Shown: one piece after another, positions 38,845 through 49,279 of the stretch
How the letters are laid out: each line of letters begins with the position of its first letter
Position numbering within the stretch: the stretch's first letter is position 1
Origin: Sinorhizobium alkalisoli
GTDB lineage: Bacteria > Pseudomonadota > Alphaproteobacteria > Rhizobiales > Rhizobiaceae
Reading direction: 5' to 3'
Assembly: GCF_008932245.1 (NCBI RefSeq)
Contig: NZ_CP034911.1
Span: forward strand, 392,425 to 456,424
DNA: 64,000 nucleotides
Translations under genes and position numbers: made by a program
The notes under the pieces: generated by a model
Database searches by the model: none
What the model saw: only the letters and a program-made list of their open reading frames with translations
Told to the model about the DNA's origin: nothing

Positions 38845-39678
38845 GCGGTCCCCAACAGGTGTCGCCGGATTGTAGTCTAGAGCCGTCGGCTCCTTGTGGC
38901 GCTGAATAGCGATCTCGCCTCTCCAGCAGATTGTCTTGCCCCATCGTTGCAGAGGCAAGAAGACACGATCCGAATGCGGCCGCTCGAAAGGCCCACCGCC
39001 ACGCCGAGCGGAGCCGGTTAACGAGACCTTTTTTCACAGAAGACATAAGAGACAAGGAAATTGCACCCGCTACTTTGATCGACTGGTTCGGCGAACTCTG
39101 AGCAATAAACATGCCAACGGGAGCAACATTCTCCCGTTGAATTGTCTGGGTAATCCGCCCGCGAGCATCTCGCATTCCTTATCTATCGTTGACGAAAGCG
39201 TTTCGCATGAACAGGAAGAGGCTGGCAGCACCACAGTGTGCCAGCGCCCGCTGTATGCCGTTTGGCTCACCGCCATCATGTGAATGACAACGATTTCGCT
39301 TGCTAAAAGAAAACCGCGGTGGAACCGCCCATGGTGTGCGATTGCGTGCTTTGACTCATTGACTTGCTGCCGGACAGAACACACCAGCGTGACCCGGCGG
39401 ATCCGACCTGGGCGGTTCGGCTGACCGCATCATTTGTCGGCCCAAAGGTCGACTGTCGCTCGATAGCTAGTCCGAAACCACAATGACACTCCCATGAACT
39501 GGCCCGGGAGATAAGTTGGAGAAACGCCGGAGTCGCGCCACTTGGGCAGGAGCAAGCCCGAGCCGACTGCCACCGTGTTGCCGATGAATAAAAGAGAGAA
39601 TAACCTCCTTTGCCTAGCCCCGGCAAAACCTCACACGAGCTCGGTGTGATCAACTCGGCAATGTCGGAATTTCGACGG
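38845..39678. other. Long intergenic region, no gene recognised
   Basis: No convincing coding frame is present. It contains a perfect inverted repeat, CAACGGGAG (39115-39123) and CTCCCGTTG (39131-39139), with a 7-nt loop and no T-run after it; it could be a terminator-like or regulatory hairpin. The rest shows nothing I recognise. Confidence 0.5.
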
Positions 39679-39754
39679 TGTCACATATGCGACACCTCTG
39701 TGTTTGGATGGGGTGTTGTTTTCGAACGATTTTTCTGTTGGCACGCCAAATGCA
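39679..39754 (+). promoter_or_regulatory. NifA site and sigma-54 promoter of the iscA-nifS-nifW unit
   Basis: TGTCACATATGCGACA (39679-39694) is a TGT-N10-ACA site inside a longer palindrome (GGTGTC...GACACC). TGGCACGCCAAATGCA (39739-39754) is a -24/-12 element. The two are only 44 bp apart, closer than at nifH. Confidence 0.85.
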
Positions 39755-39796
39755 TCGCTTTTCGCAAGCGCAACTCGGAACCGGGGGGAACGGTCC

Positions 39797-40117
39797 ATGA
39801 TAACGCTCACCGACAGTGCCATTGCCGCAGTAAAATTTGCGCTTTCAAAGGCTCCCGAGCCGGCGACTGGATTACGCATCAAAGTGCAAGCGGGCGGATG
39901 CTCTGGTTTCAAATACCACCTGGGTTTGGAAAGCGAGCCACGCAACGGCGATGCTGTCATTGAGGCGGGAGGGGTTAAAGTATTCGTAGACTCAGACTCT
40001 CAACCTCACGTCGGCGGCATGACAGTCGATTTCACAACGGATGTGAATTCACCCGGATTCATCTTCGACAATCCCAACGCGAGCGAGAACTGCGCCTGCG
40101 GGAAGTCCTTTAGCTGA
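39797..40117 (+). CDS. IscA/HesB-type iron-sulfur assembly protein
   Basis: The start at 39797 (MITLTDSAIAAVKFAL) gives 106 residues, normal for A-type carriers; the frame upstream overlaps the promoter. The three conserved Cys are in QAGGCSGFKYHLGL and in ENCACGKSFS. The protein is expected to carry Fe-S clusters for nitrogenase maturation, working with the NifS gene 113 bp downstream. It is called IscN in some rhizobia. Confidence 0.92.
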   Translation: MITLTDSAIAAVKFALSKAPEPATGLRIKVQAGGCSGFKYHLGLESEPRNGDAVIEAGGVKVFVDSDSQPHVGGMTVDFTTDVNSPGFIFDNPNASENCACGKSFS

Positions 40118-40230
40118 CCGGGCAGAAGGAGAATACGAGATCATCATGAAAAAGGATCAAGAATGCCGCATCAGTACTGGTGTCCCAGCGTGCTCCTGGC
40201 GTCACTTAAGTAGGCGGAGGGCCATCCTGG

Positions 40231-41430
40231 ATGTCGATCTACCTCGATAACAACGCAACGACACGCGTCGATTCCGAAGTTCTCCAGGCAATGCTGCCGT
40301 TCTTTGCGGACCAGTTTGGCAACCCCTCGTCGATGCACGACATTGGCGCTGCTGCCGGCGCAGCGATGAAGACGGCGCGCCAGCAATTGCAAGCGCTGAT
40401 CGGTGCCAAGTTCGATCATGAGATCATCTTTACGTCGGGCGGGACCGAAAGCAACAATACGGCGATTCTTTCAGCACTGGACGTGATGCCCGAGCGATCA
40501 GAAATCGTCACTTCAGCGGTTGAACACCCGGCGGTTCTAACGCTCTGTGGTCACCTTGAAAAAACAAGAGGAATCAAGGTGCATCGGATCCCGGTCGATC
40601 AACATGGCCGACTCGACCTCGACGCCTATCGGGCCGCCCTCACCCATCGTGTGGCAATCGTCTCAATTATGTGGGCGAACAACGAGACCGGGACGATCTT
40701 CCCCGTGGCCAGGCTTTCTGAGATGGCCAAGAATGTCGGCGCAATTTTCCACACTGACGCAGTGCCGGCGATCGGTAAGCTTCCGGTGGACCTGAAATCG
40801 ACCGCAATCGACATGCTGTCGCTCTCCGGTCACAAGTTCCATGGGCCGAAAGGCGTCGGCGCACTCTACATAAAGAGCGGCGTGCCCTTTCATGCACTTA
40901 TCATGGGTGGGCACCAGCAGCGCAACCGACGCGCGGGCACAGAGAACACGCCCGGGATTGTAGGTTTGGGCAAGGCAGCCGAACTTGCCTTGTGGCGCAT
41001 GGACGAGGAAATCACATGGGTGAAATCGCTTCGCGATCGTTTGGAGGAAGGACTTCTCAAACGCATTCCCAAGACCTTCGTCACCGGCGATCCGCTCGCG
41101 CGGTTACCTAACACGACAAATGTGGTCTTCGAGGGCATCGGCAGTGAAGCCGTTCAGTTTCTGCTCAATCGCCACGGCATCGCCTGCGCGTCTGGCTCCG
41201 CCTGCAGCTCTGGCTCCTCGCGGCAGAGCCATGTTCTCGAGGCGATGAACCCCGACGCTGCGGCACTCGGCGCGGTTCGCTTCTCCTTTTCACACTTCAG
41301 CCGCGAGGAGGATGTCGATCAGGTACTCGAGGTGATACCTGGAATTGTGATGAAACTTCGCGGTTCGTTTCCATTCTCTGCGGGAGGTGAAAGGCGAAGG
41401 ATAGACAACTCCGCGGCCGCAGCACGCTGA
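40231..41430 (+). CDS. nifS: Cysteine desulfurase NifS
   Basis: NifS (399 residues) provides sulfur for nitrogenase clusters using PLP. The PLP Lys is in LSLSGHKFHGPKGVGALY, the cofactor region begins YLDNNATTRVD and includes SGGTESNNTAIL, and the catalytic Cys is in GIACASGSACSSGSSRQSHV. It is the second gene of a unit behind a NifA/sigma-54 promoter; nifW follows 100 bp later. The C-terminal 20 or so residues (GGERRRIDNSAAAAR) are variable. Confidence 0.96.
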   Translation: MSIYLDNNATTRVDSEVLQAMLPFFADQFGNPSSMHDIGAAAGAAMKTARQQLQALIGAKFDHEIIFTSGGTESNNTAILSALDVMPERSEIVTSAVEHPAVLTLCGHLEKTRGIKVHRIPVDQHGRLDLDAYRAALTHRVAIVSIMWANNETGTIFPVARLSEMAKNVGAIFHTDAVPAIGKLPVDLKSTAIDMLSLSGHKFHGPKGVGALYIKSGVPFHALIMGGHQQRNRRAGTENTPGIVGLGKAAELALWRMDEEITWVKSLRDRLEEGLLKRIPKTFVTGDPLARLPNTTNVVFEGIGSEAVQFLLNRHGIACASGSACSSGSSRQSHVLEAMNPDAAALGAVRFSFSHFSREEDVDQVLEVIPGIVMKLRGSFPFSAGGERRRIDNSAAAAR

Positions 41431-41530
41431 TCATTTTACGGGAACGGCTTGAAAGGTCCGCTGCCGGGTCGGCTTCAGCGTCTAGCTGCAACTGGAACCA
41501 GACAACTAATCCCACCTATAGGAGAATGCA

Positions 41531-41893
41531 ATGACTTGTGATGGCGAGGCCGTTTCGAGCGACGCAATTTTCGCGCGGCTAAAGAACTTGTCGACTGCCG
41601 AGGAATTCTTTGAGGCCCTTGACGTTTCGTTTGAGCCGAAGGTGCTCGACGTCTCACGGCTCCACATCATGAAACGCATGGGACAGTACCTGGCTGAGGA
41701 GAACTTTTCCGACCACCGCGCCCGTGCGCGCGACGCGCTGGAACGCGCCTACGCGGATTTTGCGGCTTCTTCGCCACTTTCACATCGGGTGTTCAGGGTG
41801 CTTGAGCAACGCGACCCGACTAAAACTGCCGCGCCAGGGCAGACGTTTGTACCGTTGGAAACCGTGCTGGAGTCTTTCGGAAGCGACAAGTGA
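41531..41893 (+). CDS. nifW: Nitrogenase stabilising protein NifW
   Basis: NifW (120 residues) associates with the MoFe protein and protects it from oxygen. Recognised by the NifW pattern: [37 protein letters not shown], and [15 protein letters not shown] at the end. GGAG lies upstream of the ATG. It lies between nifS and the fixA promoter. Confidence 0.93.
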   Translation: MTCDGEAVSSDAIFARLKNLSTAEEFFEALDVSFEPKVLDVSRLHIMKRMGQYLAEENFSDHRARARDALERAYADFAASSPLSHRVFRVLEQRDPTKTAAPGQTFVPLETVLESFGSDK

Positions 41894-42003
41894 GTTCGGT
41901 TTAAGACATATGACGTCCCAAATCCGACAAGACTGTCAGAAATCCGATCGTACAGAAACGAACAATGCTTAAATTCCAGTCGGTTACTGACAAGTCATGT
42001 GGT

Positions 42004-42019
42004 TGGCACGATTGGTGCT
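42004..42019 (+). promoter_or_regulatory. Sigma-54 promoter of fixABCX
   Basis: TGGCACGATTGGTGCT matches the -24/-12 consensus apart from GTGC at -12. It lies 54 bp before the fixA ATG. No perfect TGT-N10-ACA site was found upstream in the intergenic region. Confidence 0.75.
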
Positions 42020-42073
42020 CTGAAGACAGGCGAAACCTTCAGGCCCAAATGCGATCGGAGCTAAAGAGACCTC

Positions 42074-42925
42074 ATGCACATTGTAGTCTGTATCAAGCAG
42101 GTCCCGGACTCAGCGCAGATACGCGTCCATCCGGTGACAAACACGATTATGCGCCAAGGCGTGCCGACCATCATCAACCCTTACGACCTGTTTGCTCTCG
42201 AAGAGGCCCTCAAAGTGCGCGACCTCCATGGCGGCGAAGTCACGGTGCTCACCATGGGCCCTCCCATGGCAGAGGAAGCACTGCGCAAGGCACTCACTTA
42301 TGGCGCAGACCGGGCGATACTCCTAACTGACCGTCACTTTGCCGGCTCTGACACGTTGGCGACTTCCTTCGCACTTTCTCAGGCAATATCGCAGATTGGC
42401 AACAGCTTTGACACGCCGGACATCGTCTTCACAGGCAAGCAGACAATCGACGGCGACACCGCCCAGGTCGGCCCTGGAATAGCAAAGCGCCTGAACCTCG
42501 TGCAGTTGACCTATGTTGCGAAGATTACCTCCATAGATCTCAGCGCGCGCGCGATTACGGTCGAGCGCCGCTCGGAAGGCGGCACGCACGTTCTGAAAAG
42601 CGAATTGCCTTGCCTCATCACCATGCTAGAGGGCACCACTGTCATTCGCCGCGGCTCACTTGATGACGCCTTGCGCGCAGCGCGCAGCGAGATCGTCAAG
42701 TGGAACGCGGCGGAAGCCGGCATTGAAGACATCACCAAATGCGGACTGCGCGGTTCACCGACGGTCGTCAAGCGGGTCTTCGCTCCAACCCCGCGAGAAC
42801 AAAAAGCGGTGCAAATCGACACTACCGAAAAGAGAGTGCACGACATAGCTAACGAGCTGGTCGCGTCCATTTTCACTCACCAGCCGGCGCTGCAACACGA
42901 GCTCTCCTCTGCTGATAGCGCGTGA
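42074..42925 (+). CDS. fixA: Electron-bifurcating flavoprotein beta subunit FixA
   Basis: FixA (283 residues) is the ETF-beta-like subunit of FixABCX, which bifurcates electrons from NADH to quinone and to ferredoxin/flavodoxin for nitrogenase. Recognised from VVCIKQVPDSAQIRVHP at the N-terminus, INPYDLFALEEALKVRD, FTGKQTIDGDTAQVGPGIAK and the ETF beta signature near VERRSEGGTHVLKSELPCLI. fixB follows 18 bp later. Confidence 0.96.
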   Translation: MHIVVCIKQVPDSAQIRVHPVTNTIMRQGVPTIINPYDLFALEEALKVRDLHGGEVTVLTMGPPMAEEALRKALTYGADRAILLTDRHFAGSDTLATSFALSQAISQIGNSFDTPDIVFTGKQTIDGDTAQVGPGIAKRLNLVQLTYVAKITSIDLSARAITVERRSEGGTHVLKSELPCLITMLEGTTVIRRGSLDDALRAARSEIVKWNAAEAGIEDITKCGLRGSPTVVKRVFAPTPREQKAVQIDTTEKRVHDIANELVASIFTHQPALQHELSSADSA

Positions 42926-42943
42926 CGAGATAGGAGCAGAATA

Positions 42944-44056
42944 ATGGGAACTCGAAAAACTAAAGCACCGCCACCCGCTGCGCTCGGCCGAGCCGGCACC
43001 AAGAGGAACCTTCCTGACCACTTCAAGAAGTACCGGCACGTCTGGGTTTTCATCGAGCTGGAGCGCGGTCAGGTCCACCCGGTCTCGTTCGAGCTTCTCG
43101 GCGAAGGACGCAGACTCGCTGACCAGCTGGGCGTGCAGCTCGCGGGTGTTGTTCTCGGGCCGCCCGGAGATTCTACCCGGCATGCTGTCGCTGAGGCCTT
43201 CGCCTATGATGCCGACCTGGTCTACCTCGTCGAGAAGCCGCTGCTCACCGATTATAGAAACGAGTCTTTCACCAAAGCACTAACAGATCTCGTCAATACC
43301 TATAAACCCGAAATTCTGCTTCTCGGGGCGACGACGCTCGGTCGGGACCTCGCCGGTTCCGTAGCTACCACACTGCTGACGGGGCTCACAGCCGACTGCA
43401 CTGGACTTGATGTGGATGACGACGGTTCCCTCGCAGCCACCCGGCCCACATTCGGCGGCTCCTTGCTTTGCACGATCTATACGCTCAATTGCCGTCCCCA
43501 GATGGCAACTGTGCGACCAAGGGTCATGCGCATGCCACAGCGGTCAAACAAGCGAATCGGGCGGGTAATCCGGCATGACTTGCGGATGCTCGAGGATGAG
43601 ATCGTCACGAAAGTGGTCGGTTTCCTTTCCGATGGCCAATCGGAGAACGCTAATCTCGCCTATGCGGATGTAGTAGTTGCCGGCGGGCTTGGACTCGGCG
43701 CTGCTGACAACCTGCAGCTCCTTAAGAATCTCGCGCAAACGATCGGCGGCGATTATGGCTGTTCTCGGCCGTTAGTGCAAAAGGGTTGGATGGCGGCTGA
43801 TCGGCAGATCGGCCAAACTGGCAAAACGATCCGGCCGAAACTCTATATAGCGGCTGGGATATCAGGCGCGATCCAGCATCGCGTTGGCGTCGAGGGAGCA
43901 GATCTCATTGTCGCTATCAACACCGATCCGAACGCGCCAATCTTCGATTTCGCCAATATCGGTGTTGTCGCCGACGCGGTCAGTTTTTTGCCGGCACTGA
44001 CGGAAGTTTTCATCAGACGGTTGGCACCGGGCAATCATATCAGGCTAGTGAACTGA
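42944..44056 (+). CDS. fixB: Electron-bifurcating flavoprotein alpha subunit FixB
   Basis: FixB (370 residues) is the ETF-alpha-like partner of FixA. The N-terminal domain starts after a short basic leader at about residue 33 ([20 protein letters not shown]). The C-terminal FAD-binding domain has [60 protein letters not shown] and [14 protein letters not shown], the classical ETF-alpha signature. fixC follows 11 bp later. Confidence 0.96.
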   Translation: MGTRKTKAPPPAALGRAGTKRNLPDHFKKYRHVWVFIELERGQVHPVSFELLGEGRRLADQLGVQLAGVVLGPPGDSTRHAVAEAFAYDADLVYLVEKPLLTDYRNESFTKALTDLVNTYKPEILLLGATTLGRDLAGSVATTLLTGLTADCTGLDVDDDGSLAATRPTFGGSLLCTIYTLNCRPQMATVRPRVMRMPQRSNKRIGRVIRHDLRMLEDEIVTKVVGFLSDGQSENANLAYADVVVAGGLGLGAADNLQLLKNLAQTIGGDYGCSRPLVQKGWMAADRQIGQTGKTIRPKLYIAAGISGAIQHRVGVEGADLIVAINTDPNAPIFDFANIGVVADAVSFLPALTEVFIRRLAPGNHIRLVN

Positions 44057-44067
44057 GGTAAGACCCT

Positions 44068-45375
44068 ATGACCAAGGAGAAATTCGACGCCATCGTCGTC
44101 GGCGCCGGTATGTCTGGAAACGCGGCTGCTTACACGATGGCAAGTCGCGGCCTAAAGGTGCTGCAGTTGGAACGCGGAGAGTACCCGGGCTCCAAAAACG
44201 TCCAAGGCGCCATACTGTACGCCAACATGCTGGAGACAATCATTCCGGATTTTCGGGATGACGCACCTCTTGAGCGGCATCTAATCGAGCAGCGTTTCTG
44301 GCTGATGGACGACACTTCGCACACCGGAGTGCACTACCGGTCGGACGATTTTAATGAGCCGACGCCGAACCGCTACACGATCATACGCGCCCAGTTCGAC
44401 AAGTGGTTTTCGCGCAAAGTGCGCGAGGCTGGTGCGACAGTTCTGTGCGAGACGACGGCGACGGAGCTGGTTCTCGATGGCGGGGGTAAGGTGATAGGCG
44501 TACGCACTGATCGTGCTGGTGACCCCATCCACGCGGAAGTGGTCGTCCTCGCAGAAGGTGTCAACGGCCTGCTCGGCACGAGAGCAGGATTTCGCAAGGT
44601 GCCGAAACCCGAGGCCGTGGCACTCGCTGTCAAGGAAATGCACTTCCTGCCGGAAGAGGTCATCGGCGAGCGCTTCGGCCTTACCGGCGATCAAGGCTGT
44701 GTTATTGAAGCGGCTGGGACAATCTCGCGCGGAATGGCCGGATTGGGTTTTCTTTATACCAACAAGGAATCAGTCTCACTCGGTTTCGGCTGCCTTGTCT
44801 CCGATTTCGCAGCGACCATGGAAAGTCCATACACCCTTCTTGACGCCTTCAAGGACCATCCATCAATCCGCCCGCTCCTTGCGGGCTCGGAGGTTAAGGA
44901 ATATGCGGCGCACCTCATTCCGGAAGGTGGGTACAAGGCAATTCCGCAGCTATTTGGAAACGGCTGGGTTGTGGTTGGTGACGCGGGGCAGCTTAACAAT
45001 GCCGTGCACCGCGAGGGCTCTAATCTCGCCATGACGTCGGGTCGCATCGCCGGCGAGGCGATCTCCATAATCAAGAGCCAAGGATGCCCGATGGGCCCGG
45101 AAAACCTCTCCCTTTACAAGGCCATGCTGGACAAATCTTTTGTTGTGAAAGATCTTAAAAAATACAAGGACATGCCTGCCCTGCTCCACACGAACTCACG
45201 GAACTTTTTTTTGACGTACCCGCAGCTGCTGTCCAAGGCAGCGCAAAATTTCGTGCGCGTCGACGGCACACCCAAGATCGAGAAGGAAAAAGCGACCACG
45301 GCCGCTTTTGTCAAGGCACGTTCGCGATGGGGACTGTTCAGCGACGCGGTCCGCTTGGCACTTGCTTGGCGCTAA
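44068..45375 (+). CDS. fixC: ETF-quinone oxidoreductase-like flavoprotein FixC
   Basis: FixC (435 residues) is the membrane-associated flavoprotein that passes electrons to quinone. The FAD motif is [20 protein letters not shown] (residues about 7-26); the substrate half has [20 protein letters not shown]. The C-terminus ([20 protein letters not shown]) is family-typical. fixX follows 13 bp later. Confidence 0.96.
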   Translation: MTKEKFDAIVVGAGMSGNAAAYTMASRGLKVLQLERGEYPGSKNVQGAILYANMLETIIPDFRDDAPLERHLIEQRFWLMDDTSHTGVHYRSDDFNEPTPNRYTIIRAQFDKWFSRKVREAGATVLCETTATELVLDGGGKVIGVRTDRAGDPIHAEVVVLAEGVNGLLGTRAGFRKVPKPEAVALAVKEMHFLPEEVIGERFGLTGDQGCVIEAAGTISRGMAGLGFLYTNKESVSLGFGCLVSDFAATMESPYTLLDAFKDHPSIRPLLAGSEVKEYAAHLIPEGGYKAIPQLFGNGWVVVGDAGQLNNAVHREGSNLAMTSGRIAGEAISIIKSQGCPMGPENLSLYKAMLDKSFVVKDLKKYKDMPALLHTNSRNFFLTYPQLLSKAAQNFVRVDGTPKIEKEKATTAAFVKARSRWGLFSDAVRLALAWR

Positions 45376-45388
45376 AGGGAGAAGCGAG

Positions 45389-45682
45389 ATGACAGCTCCA
45401 TTCGTTCGCATCGAGGATAGGCTTTACCAGAATCGCTATCTGGTGGACGCAGGGCGGCCACATATTAAAGTGCGACCGCATCAGTCTCCGAGCGCAAACT
45501 TGCTCGCACTGACGCGGATCTGCCCAGCCCAATGTTATGAGGTGAATGAAAACGGACAAGTGGAAGTTACTGCTGACGGGTGCATGGAGTGCGGTACATG
45601 TAGAGTATTGTGCGAAGCAAACGGTGATATCGATTGGAGCTACCCACGAGGTGGATTCGGTGTCCTCTTCAAATTCGGTTGA
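45389..45682 (+). CDS. fixX: Ferredoxin-like protein FixX
   Basis: FixX (97 residues; start at 45389 with GGGAGAAG upstream) completes the FixABCX complex. It holds a ferredoxin cluster motif, [19 protein letters not shown], preceded by [20 protein letters not shown]. The family is the ETF-QO-type ferredoxin. nifA starts about 180 bp later. Confidence 0.95.
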   Translation: MTAPFVRIEDRLYQNRYLVDAGRPHIKVRPHQSPSANLLALTRICPAQCYEVNENGQVEVTADGCMECGTCRVLCEANGDIDWSYPRGGFGVLFKFG

Positions 45683-45862
45683 TAGCAGCTAACTCTAGTC
45701 TCCATGAAACCAGACAGTGAAGCCAAAAGCATCTCGCTTTTGTCGAGCAAGACGGCTACATTTGCGTACTCTCAAGTGCCGATGTAAGCACCTGATAATA
45801 TTAGCATCGCGGTATGTTCTCCTTGGGAGCATGAGCGGTCCGGACGGTGTTTCCAGGCTGAA

Positions 45863-47539
45863 ATGCTGCACAATGGGCTCAATGAGGGTATGACTGAACG
45901 AACCGCTCAAACCATGCACAAACCGGATTTCTGGGCCAGCGGTATCTATCGGGTATCGAAAGTCTTGATTGGTCCAGCCAATCTCGAGACCAAGCTCGCC
46001 AATGTCATTAAGGCCCTCTCCGCAATTCTCCCAATGCGGCGCGGCGCAATCGTCGTTCTGAATGCTGGAGGAGCGCCCGAGCTGGTTGCAACGCTCGGCG
46101 TGGAGCAAGCATCTCAAGGCGCTCGCTGCATTCCGGCGAAGGCTGCAATAGACAGAATCCTCGCAAAAGGCGCGCCACTGGTCGTACCGGACACTTGCAA
46201 GTCGGACCTGTTCCAGGCTGAGCTTCAAACCAGCTCGAACGCCACCGGCCCGACCACCTTCGTTGGCGTCCCGATGAAGGTGGATCAAGAAACGCTTGGA
46301 ACACTATGGCTCGACCGCGCCAAGGATGGCGGCACCAGGATACAATTCGAGGAAGAGGTGCGTTTCCTGTCCATGATTGCCAACCTTGCGGCCCGGGCCG
46401 TTCGGTTGGATCGCCACCAGAGCCGCGATGGTCAGTCAATCTTGGGCGAGGAAGGAGCCCGCAAGACTAGTTCAGGCGAGAAGGAACTCCCCGAACCTGC
46501 CCCACAACGCCCCACAAAAATCGATTGGATCGTTGGGGAAAGCCCTGCGCTCAAACAGGTGGTCGAAAGCGTCAAAGTTGTTGCAATAACCAATTCTGCA
46601 GTGCTTCTCAGGGGTGAAAGCGGCACAGGCAAGGAGTTCTTTGCCAAGGCCATCCACGAGCTTTCACCTCGAAGAAAGAAGCCCTTCGTGAAGTTGAACT
46701 GCGCCGCACTGTCTGCAGGCGTCCTGGAATCGGAACTGTTTGGACATGAAAAGGGCGCCTTTACTGGGGCCATCTCTCAGCGCGCAGGTCGTTTCGAATT
46801 GGCGCACGGTGGAACCCTGCTGCTCGATGAGATCGGCGAGATTTCGCCGGCCTTTCAAGCGAAACTGTTGCGCGTCCTGCAGGAGGGTGAGCTTGAGCGA
46901 GTCGGCGGCACAAAAACACTCAAGGTGGACGTTCGACTCATATGCGCCACGAACAAGGATCTAGAGGCGGCAGTCGCGGATGGGGAGTTCAGGGCCGACC
47001 TCTACTACCGGATCAATGTGGTACCCATATTTTTGCCGCCTCTCAGGGAGCGAAATGGAGATATTTCACGCCTTGCGAGGGTTTTTCTCGACCGATTCAA
47101 CCGAGAAAACAATCGGGATCTCACATTCACGCCGGCTGCGCTCGAGCTCTTGTCAAAATGCAACTTTCCCGGCAACGTCCGAGAGCTTGAAAATTGCGTC
47201 CGGAGGACCGCCACTCTCGCGCGTTCGGGGACGATCCTTCCATCAGATTTCTCCTGTCTGAAAGACCAATGCCTTTCTTCAATGCTCTGGAAAAGCGCTG
47301 ACCGTCCACTTGCGGGCAATACACTCAATGGGACGGTCGAATCCCCGGTCAGCTTCGGTTACTCCACCGGACCGGCCGGCTTAACGGTGGCACCACATCT
47401 AACCGACCGCGAGTTGCTAATCAGTGCTATGGAGAAGGCCGGCTGGGTTCAGGCAAAGGCAGCTCGGATTCTGGGCCTCACACCGCGGCAAGTTGGCTAT
47501 GCATTACGTCGCCATCGTATACAGGTGAAGAAGATCTAA
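45863..47539 (+). CDS. nifA: Nif-specific sigma-54 activator NifA
   Basis: NifA (558 residues; an ATG at 45890 is an alternative start) activates sigma-54 promoters. Domains: GAF (about residues 35-180), AAA+ (about 215-450) with Walker A GESGTGKE, the sigma-54 contact loop GAFTGA and Walker B LLLDEIGEI, and a C-terminal helix-turn-helix (AKAARILGLTPRQVGYALRR). The Cys pattern of oxygen-sensitive rhizobial NifA is complete: CNFPGNVRELENC (C-x11-C) then CLKDQC (C-x4-C) in the interdomain linker. It is likely the regulator of the NifA sites listed. I saw no clear sigma-54 promoter of its own in the gap after fixX. Confidence 0.96.
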   Translation: MLHNGLNEGMTERTAQTMHKPDFWASGIYRVSKVLIGPANLETKLANVIKALSAILPMRRGAIVVLNAGGAPELVATLGVEQASQGARCIPAKAAIDRILAKGAPLVVPDTCKSDLFQAELQTSSNATGPTTFVGVPMKVDQETLGTLWLDRAKDGGTRIQFEEEVRFLSMIANLAARAVRLDRHQSRDGQSILGEEGARKTSSGEKELPEPAPQRPTKIDWIVGESPALKQVVESVKVVAITNSAVLLRGESGTGKEFFAKAIHELSPRRKKPFVKLNCAALSAGVLESELFGHEKGAFTGAISQRAGRFELAHGGTLLLDEIGEISPAFQAKLLRVLQEGELERVGGTKTLKVDVRLICATNKDLEAAVADGEFRADLYYRINVVPIFLPPLRERNGDISRLARVFLDRFNRENNRDLTFTPAALELLSKCNFPGNVRELENCVRRTATLARSGTILPSDFSCLKDQCLSSMLWKSADRPLAGNTLNGTVESPVSFGYSTGPAGLTVAPHLTDRELLISAMEKAGWVQAKAARILGLTPRQVGYALRRHRIQVKKI

Positions 47540-47709
47540 GTCGGTGAGCCGACATTATCTTGGGCGTGAGCAACCCCTCTTCCTCAGGCACGCGGGTCTA
47601 TTGTCCAATTTGGCCGCTTATTGTCGCGACTTCGCCAAAATGGCGTCGGAGCAATTGGCGCAAATCGAACATGAAACAACAACGTGTTGAAATTACTATC
47701 TGATTTGGT

Positions 47710-47725
47710 TGGCACAGCGCTTGCA
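47710..47725 (+). promoter_or_regulatory. Sigma-54 promoter of nifB
   Basis: TGGCACAGCGCTTGCA is a consensus -24/-12 element (TGGCAC-N5-TTGCA), 38 bp before the nifB ATG. No perfect TGT-N10-ACA site was found between nifA and this promoter. Confidence 0.9.
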
Positions 47726-47763
47726 TTTTTGACAACGACCTTACTCACCAGTGGAGCTGTTCG

Positions 47764-49245
47764 ATGAGTGCACCGATTATTTCGCTTGAAAGCCTGGCCA
47801 AGACGACATCCTCTGGGCAATTGCTGACAAGCGCGAAATCCGGTGGCTGCGCATCCTCGTCCTGCGGCTTGTCCTCGAGGCCAACCCACATGGATTCGGC
47901 TACCTGGGAGAAGATCAAGGATCACCCATGCTTTTCAGAAGAAGCGCACCACTATTTTGCGCGTATGCACGTCGCCGTCGCACCAGCCTGCAATATCCAA
48001 TGCAATTACTGCAATCGTAAATATGATTGCTCCAACGAAAGTCGGCCTGGCGTCGTTTCGGAAAAGCTGACACCGGACCAGGCGCTGCGTAAGGTGATTG
48101 CCGTCGCCAACGAATTGCCGCAGCTTTCCGTGCTCGGCATCGCGGGCCCGGGCGATGCCTGCTACGACTGGGAGAAGACGAGGGCGACTTTCGAACGCGT
48201 CGCTAGGGAGATCCCGGACATCAAGCTATGCATTTCCACCAATGGACTTGCTCTGCCGGAGCATGTCGATCAGTTGGCCGAATTGAACATCAGCCACGTG
48301 ACGATCACCATCAACATGGTTGACCCCGCAGTCGGCGAGAAGATTTACCCGTGGATCTTTTATCGTCATCGCCGATACACCGGTATGGATGCTGCCAAAA
48401 TTCTCCATGAGCGGCAGATGTTGGGGCTTGAGATGCTGAGCGAACGCGGCATCCTAACAAAAATTAATTCGGTGATGATCCCCGGCGTCAATGACCAGCA
48501 CCTGATCGAAGTCAACAAATGGGTCAAAGAGCGCGGCGCATTTCTGCACAACGTCATGCCGCTGATCTCCGACCCGGCACACGGCACCTGCTTTGGCCTC
48601 ACCGGACAGCGCGGCCCAAATGCGCTCGAACTGAAGGCGCTTCAGGATCGTCTCGAAGGCGGCGCCAAGTTGATGCGTCACTGCCGACAGTGCCGCGCCG
48701 ATGCAGTCGGCCTTCTCGGCACTGATCGCGGCCAGGAGTTCACGCTCGACCACATTCCGCCCGAACTTGGCTACAACAGTGGCAAGCGTCGTGCCTACCG
48801 CGAGGTGGTCGCACGCATACTCGATGACCATTTGGCAGCCAAGAACCAGGCTATGACGACGCTTGCATCAATGAGCACGCGCGGGTCGCTTCAAGTGGCT
48901 GTTGCGACGAAGGGGGGCGGACGCATCAACGAACACTTCGGCCATGCGAAGGAGTTCCAAGTTTATGAAGCCTCGCTGACAGGGATTAAATTTGTGGGGC
49001 ATCGCAAGATCGAGCCGTATTGCCGTGGGGGCTGGGGCGAGGAAGGCACCCTCGGTGGTATCATTGCTGCACTCGAAGGCATAGACGTAGTGTTGTGCGC
49101 CAAGATTGGAAATTGTCCCAAGAAGCAGCTCATGGAAGCTGGGATCCGGGCAACGGAGGCATTTGGCTATGATTACATCGAAGCCGCGATTAGCGCTCTT
49201 TACGCCGCTGAGCATGGCATCGATCCATCGCAGGCAACAGCTTGA
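47764..49245 (+). CDS. nifB: FeMo-cofactor biosynthesis radical SAM protein NifB
   Basis: NifB (493 residues) makes NifB-co, the 8Fe core with carbide. The radical SAM cluster motif is CNIQCNYCNRKYDC (C-x3-C-x2-C, about residue 79). Auxiliary Cys are at the N-terminus (SGGCASSSCG) and in MRHCRQCRADAVGLLG. A NifX-like C-terminal domain (from about 378: LQVAVATKGGGRINEHFGHA) is fused, as in most proteobacteria. It has its own sigma-54 promoter and leads nifB-fdxN-nifZ-fixU. Confidence 0.97.
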   Translation: MSAPIISLESLAKTTSSGQLLTSAKSGGCASSSCGLSSRPTHMDSATWEKIKDHPCFSEEAHHYFARMHVAVAPACNIQCNYCNRKYDCSNESRPGVVSEKLTPDQALRKVIAVANELPQLSVLGIAGPGDACYDWEKTRATFERVAREIPDIKLCISTNGLALPEHVDQLAELNISHVTITINMVDPAVGEKIYPWIFYRHRRYTGMDAAKILHERQMLGLEMLSERGILTKINSVMIPGVNDQHLIEVNKWVKERGAFLHNVMPLISDPAHGTCFGLTGQRGPNALELKALQDRLEGGAKLMRHCRQCRADAVGLLGTDRGQEFTLDHIPPELGYNSGKRRAYREVVARILDDHLAAKNQAMTTLASMSTRGSLQVAVATKGGGRINEHFGHAKEFQVYEASLTGIKFVGHRKIEPYCRGGWGEEGTLGGIIAALEGIDVVLCAKIGNCPKKQLMEAGIRATEAFGYDYIEAAISALYAAEHGIDPSQATA

Positions 49246-49279
49246 GCTTGCCTATCCAGACACAAACAGGAGTTGATCA

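Noticed and set aside
41894..42003. NifA site for the fixA promoter
   Set aside because: TGT and ACA triplets occur but none with exactly ten bases between; only the -24/-12 element is claimed.
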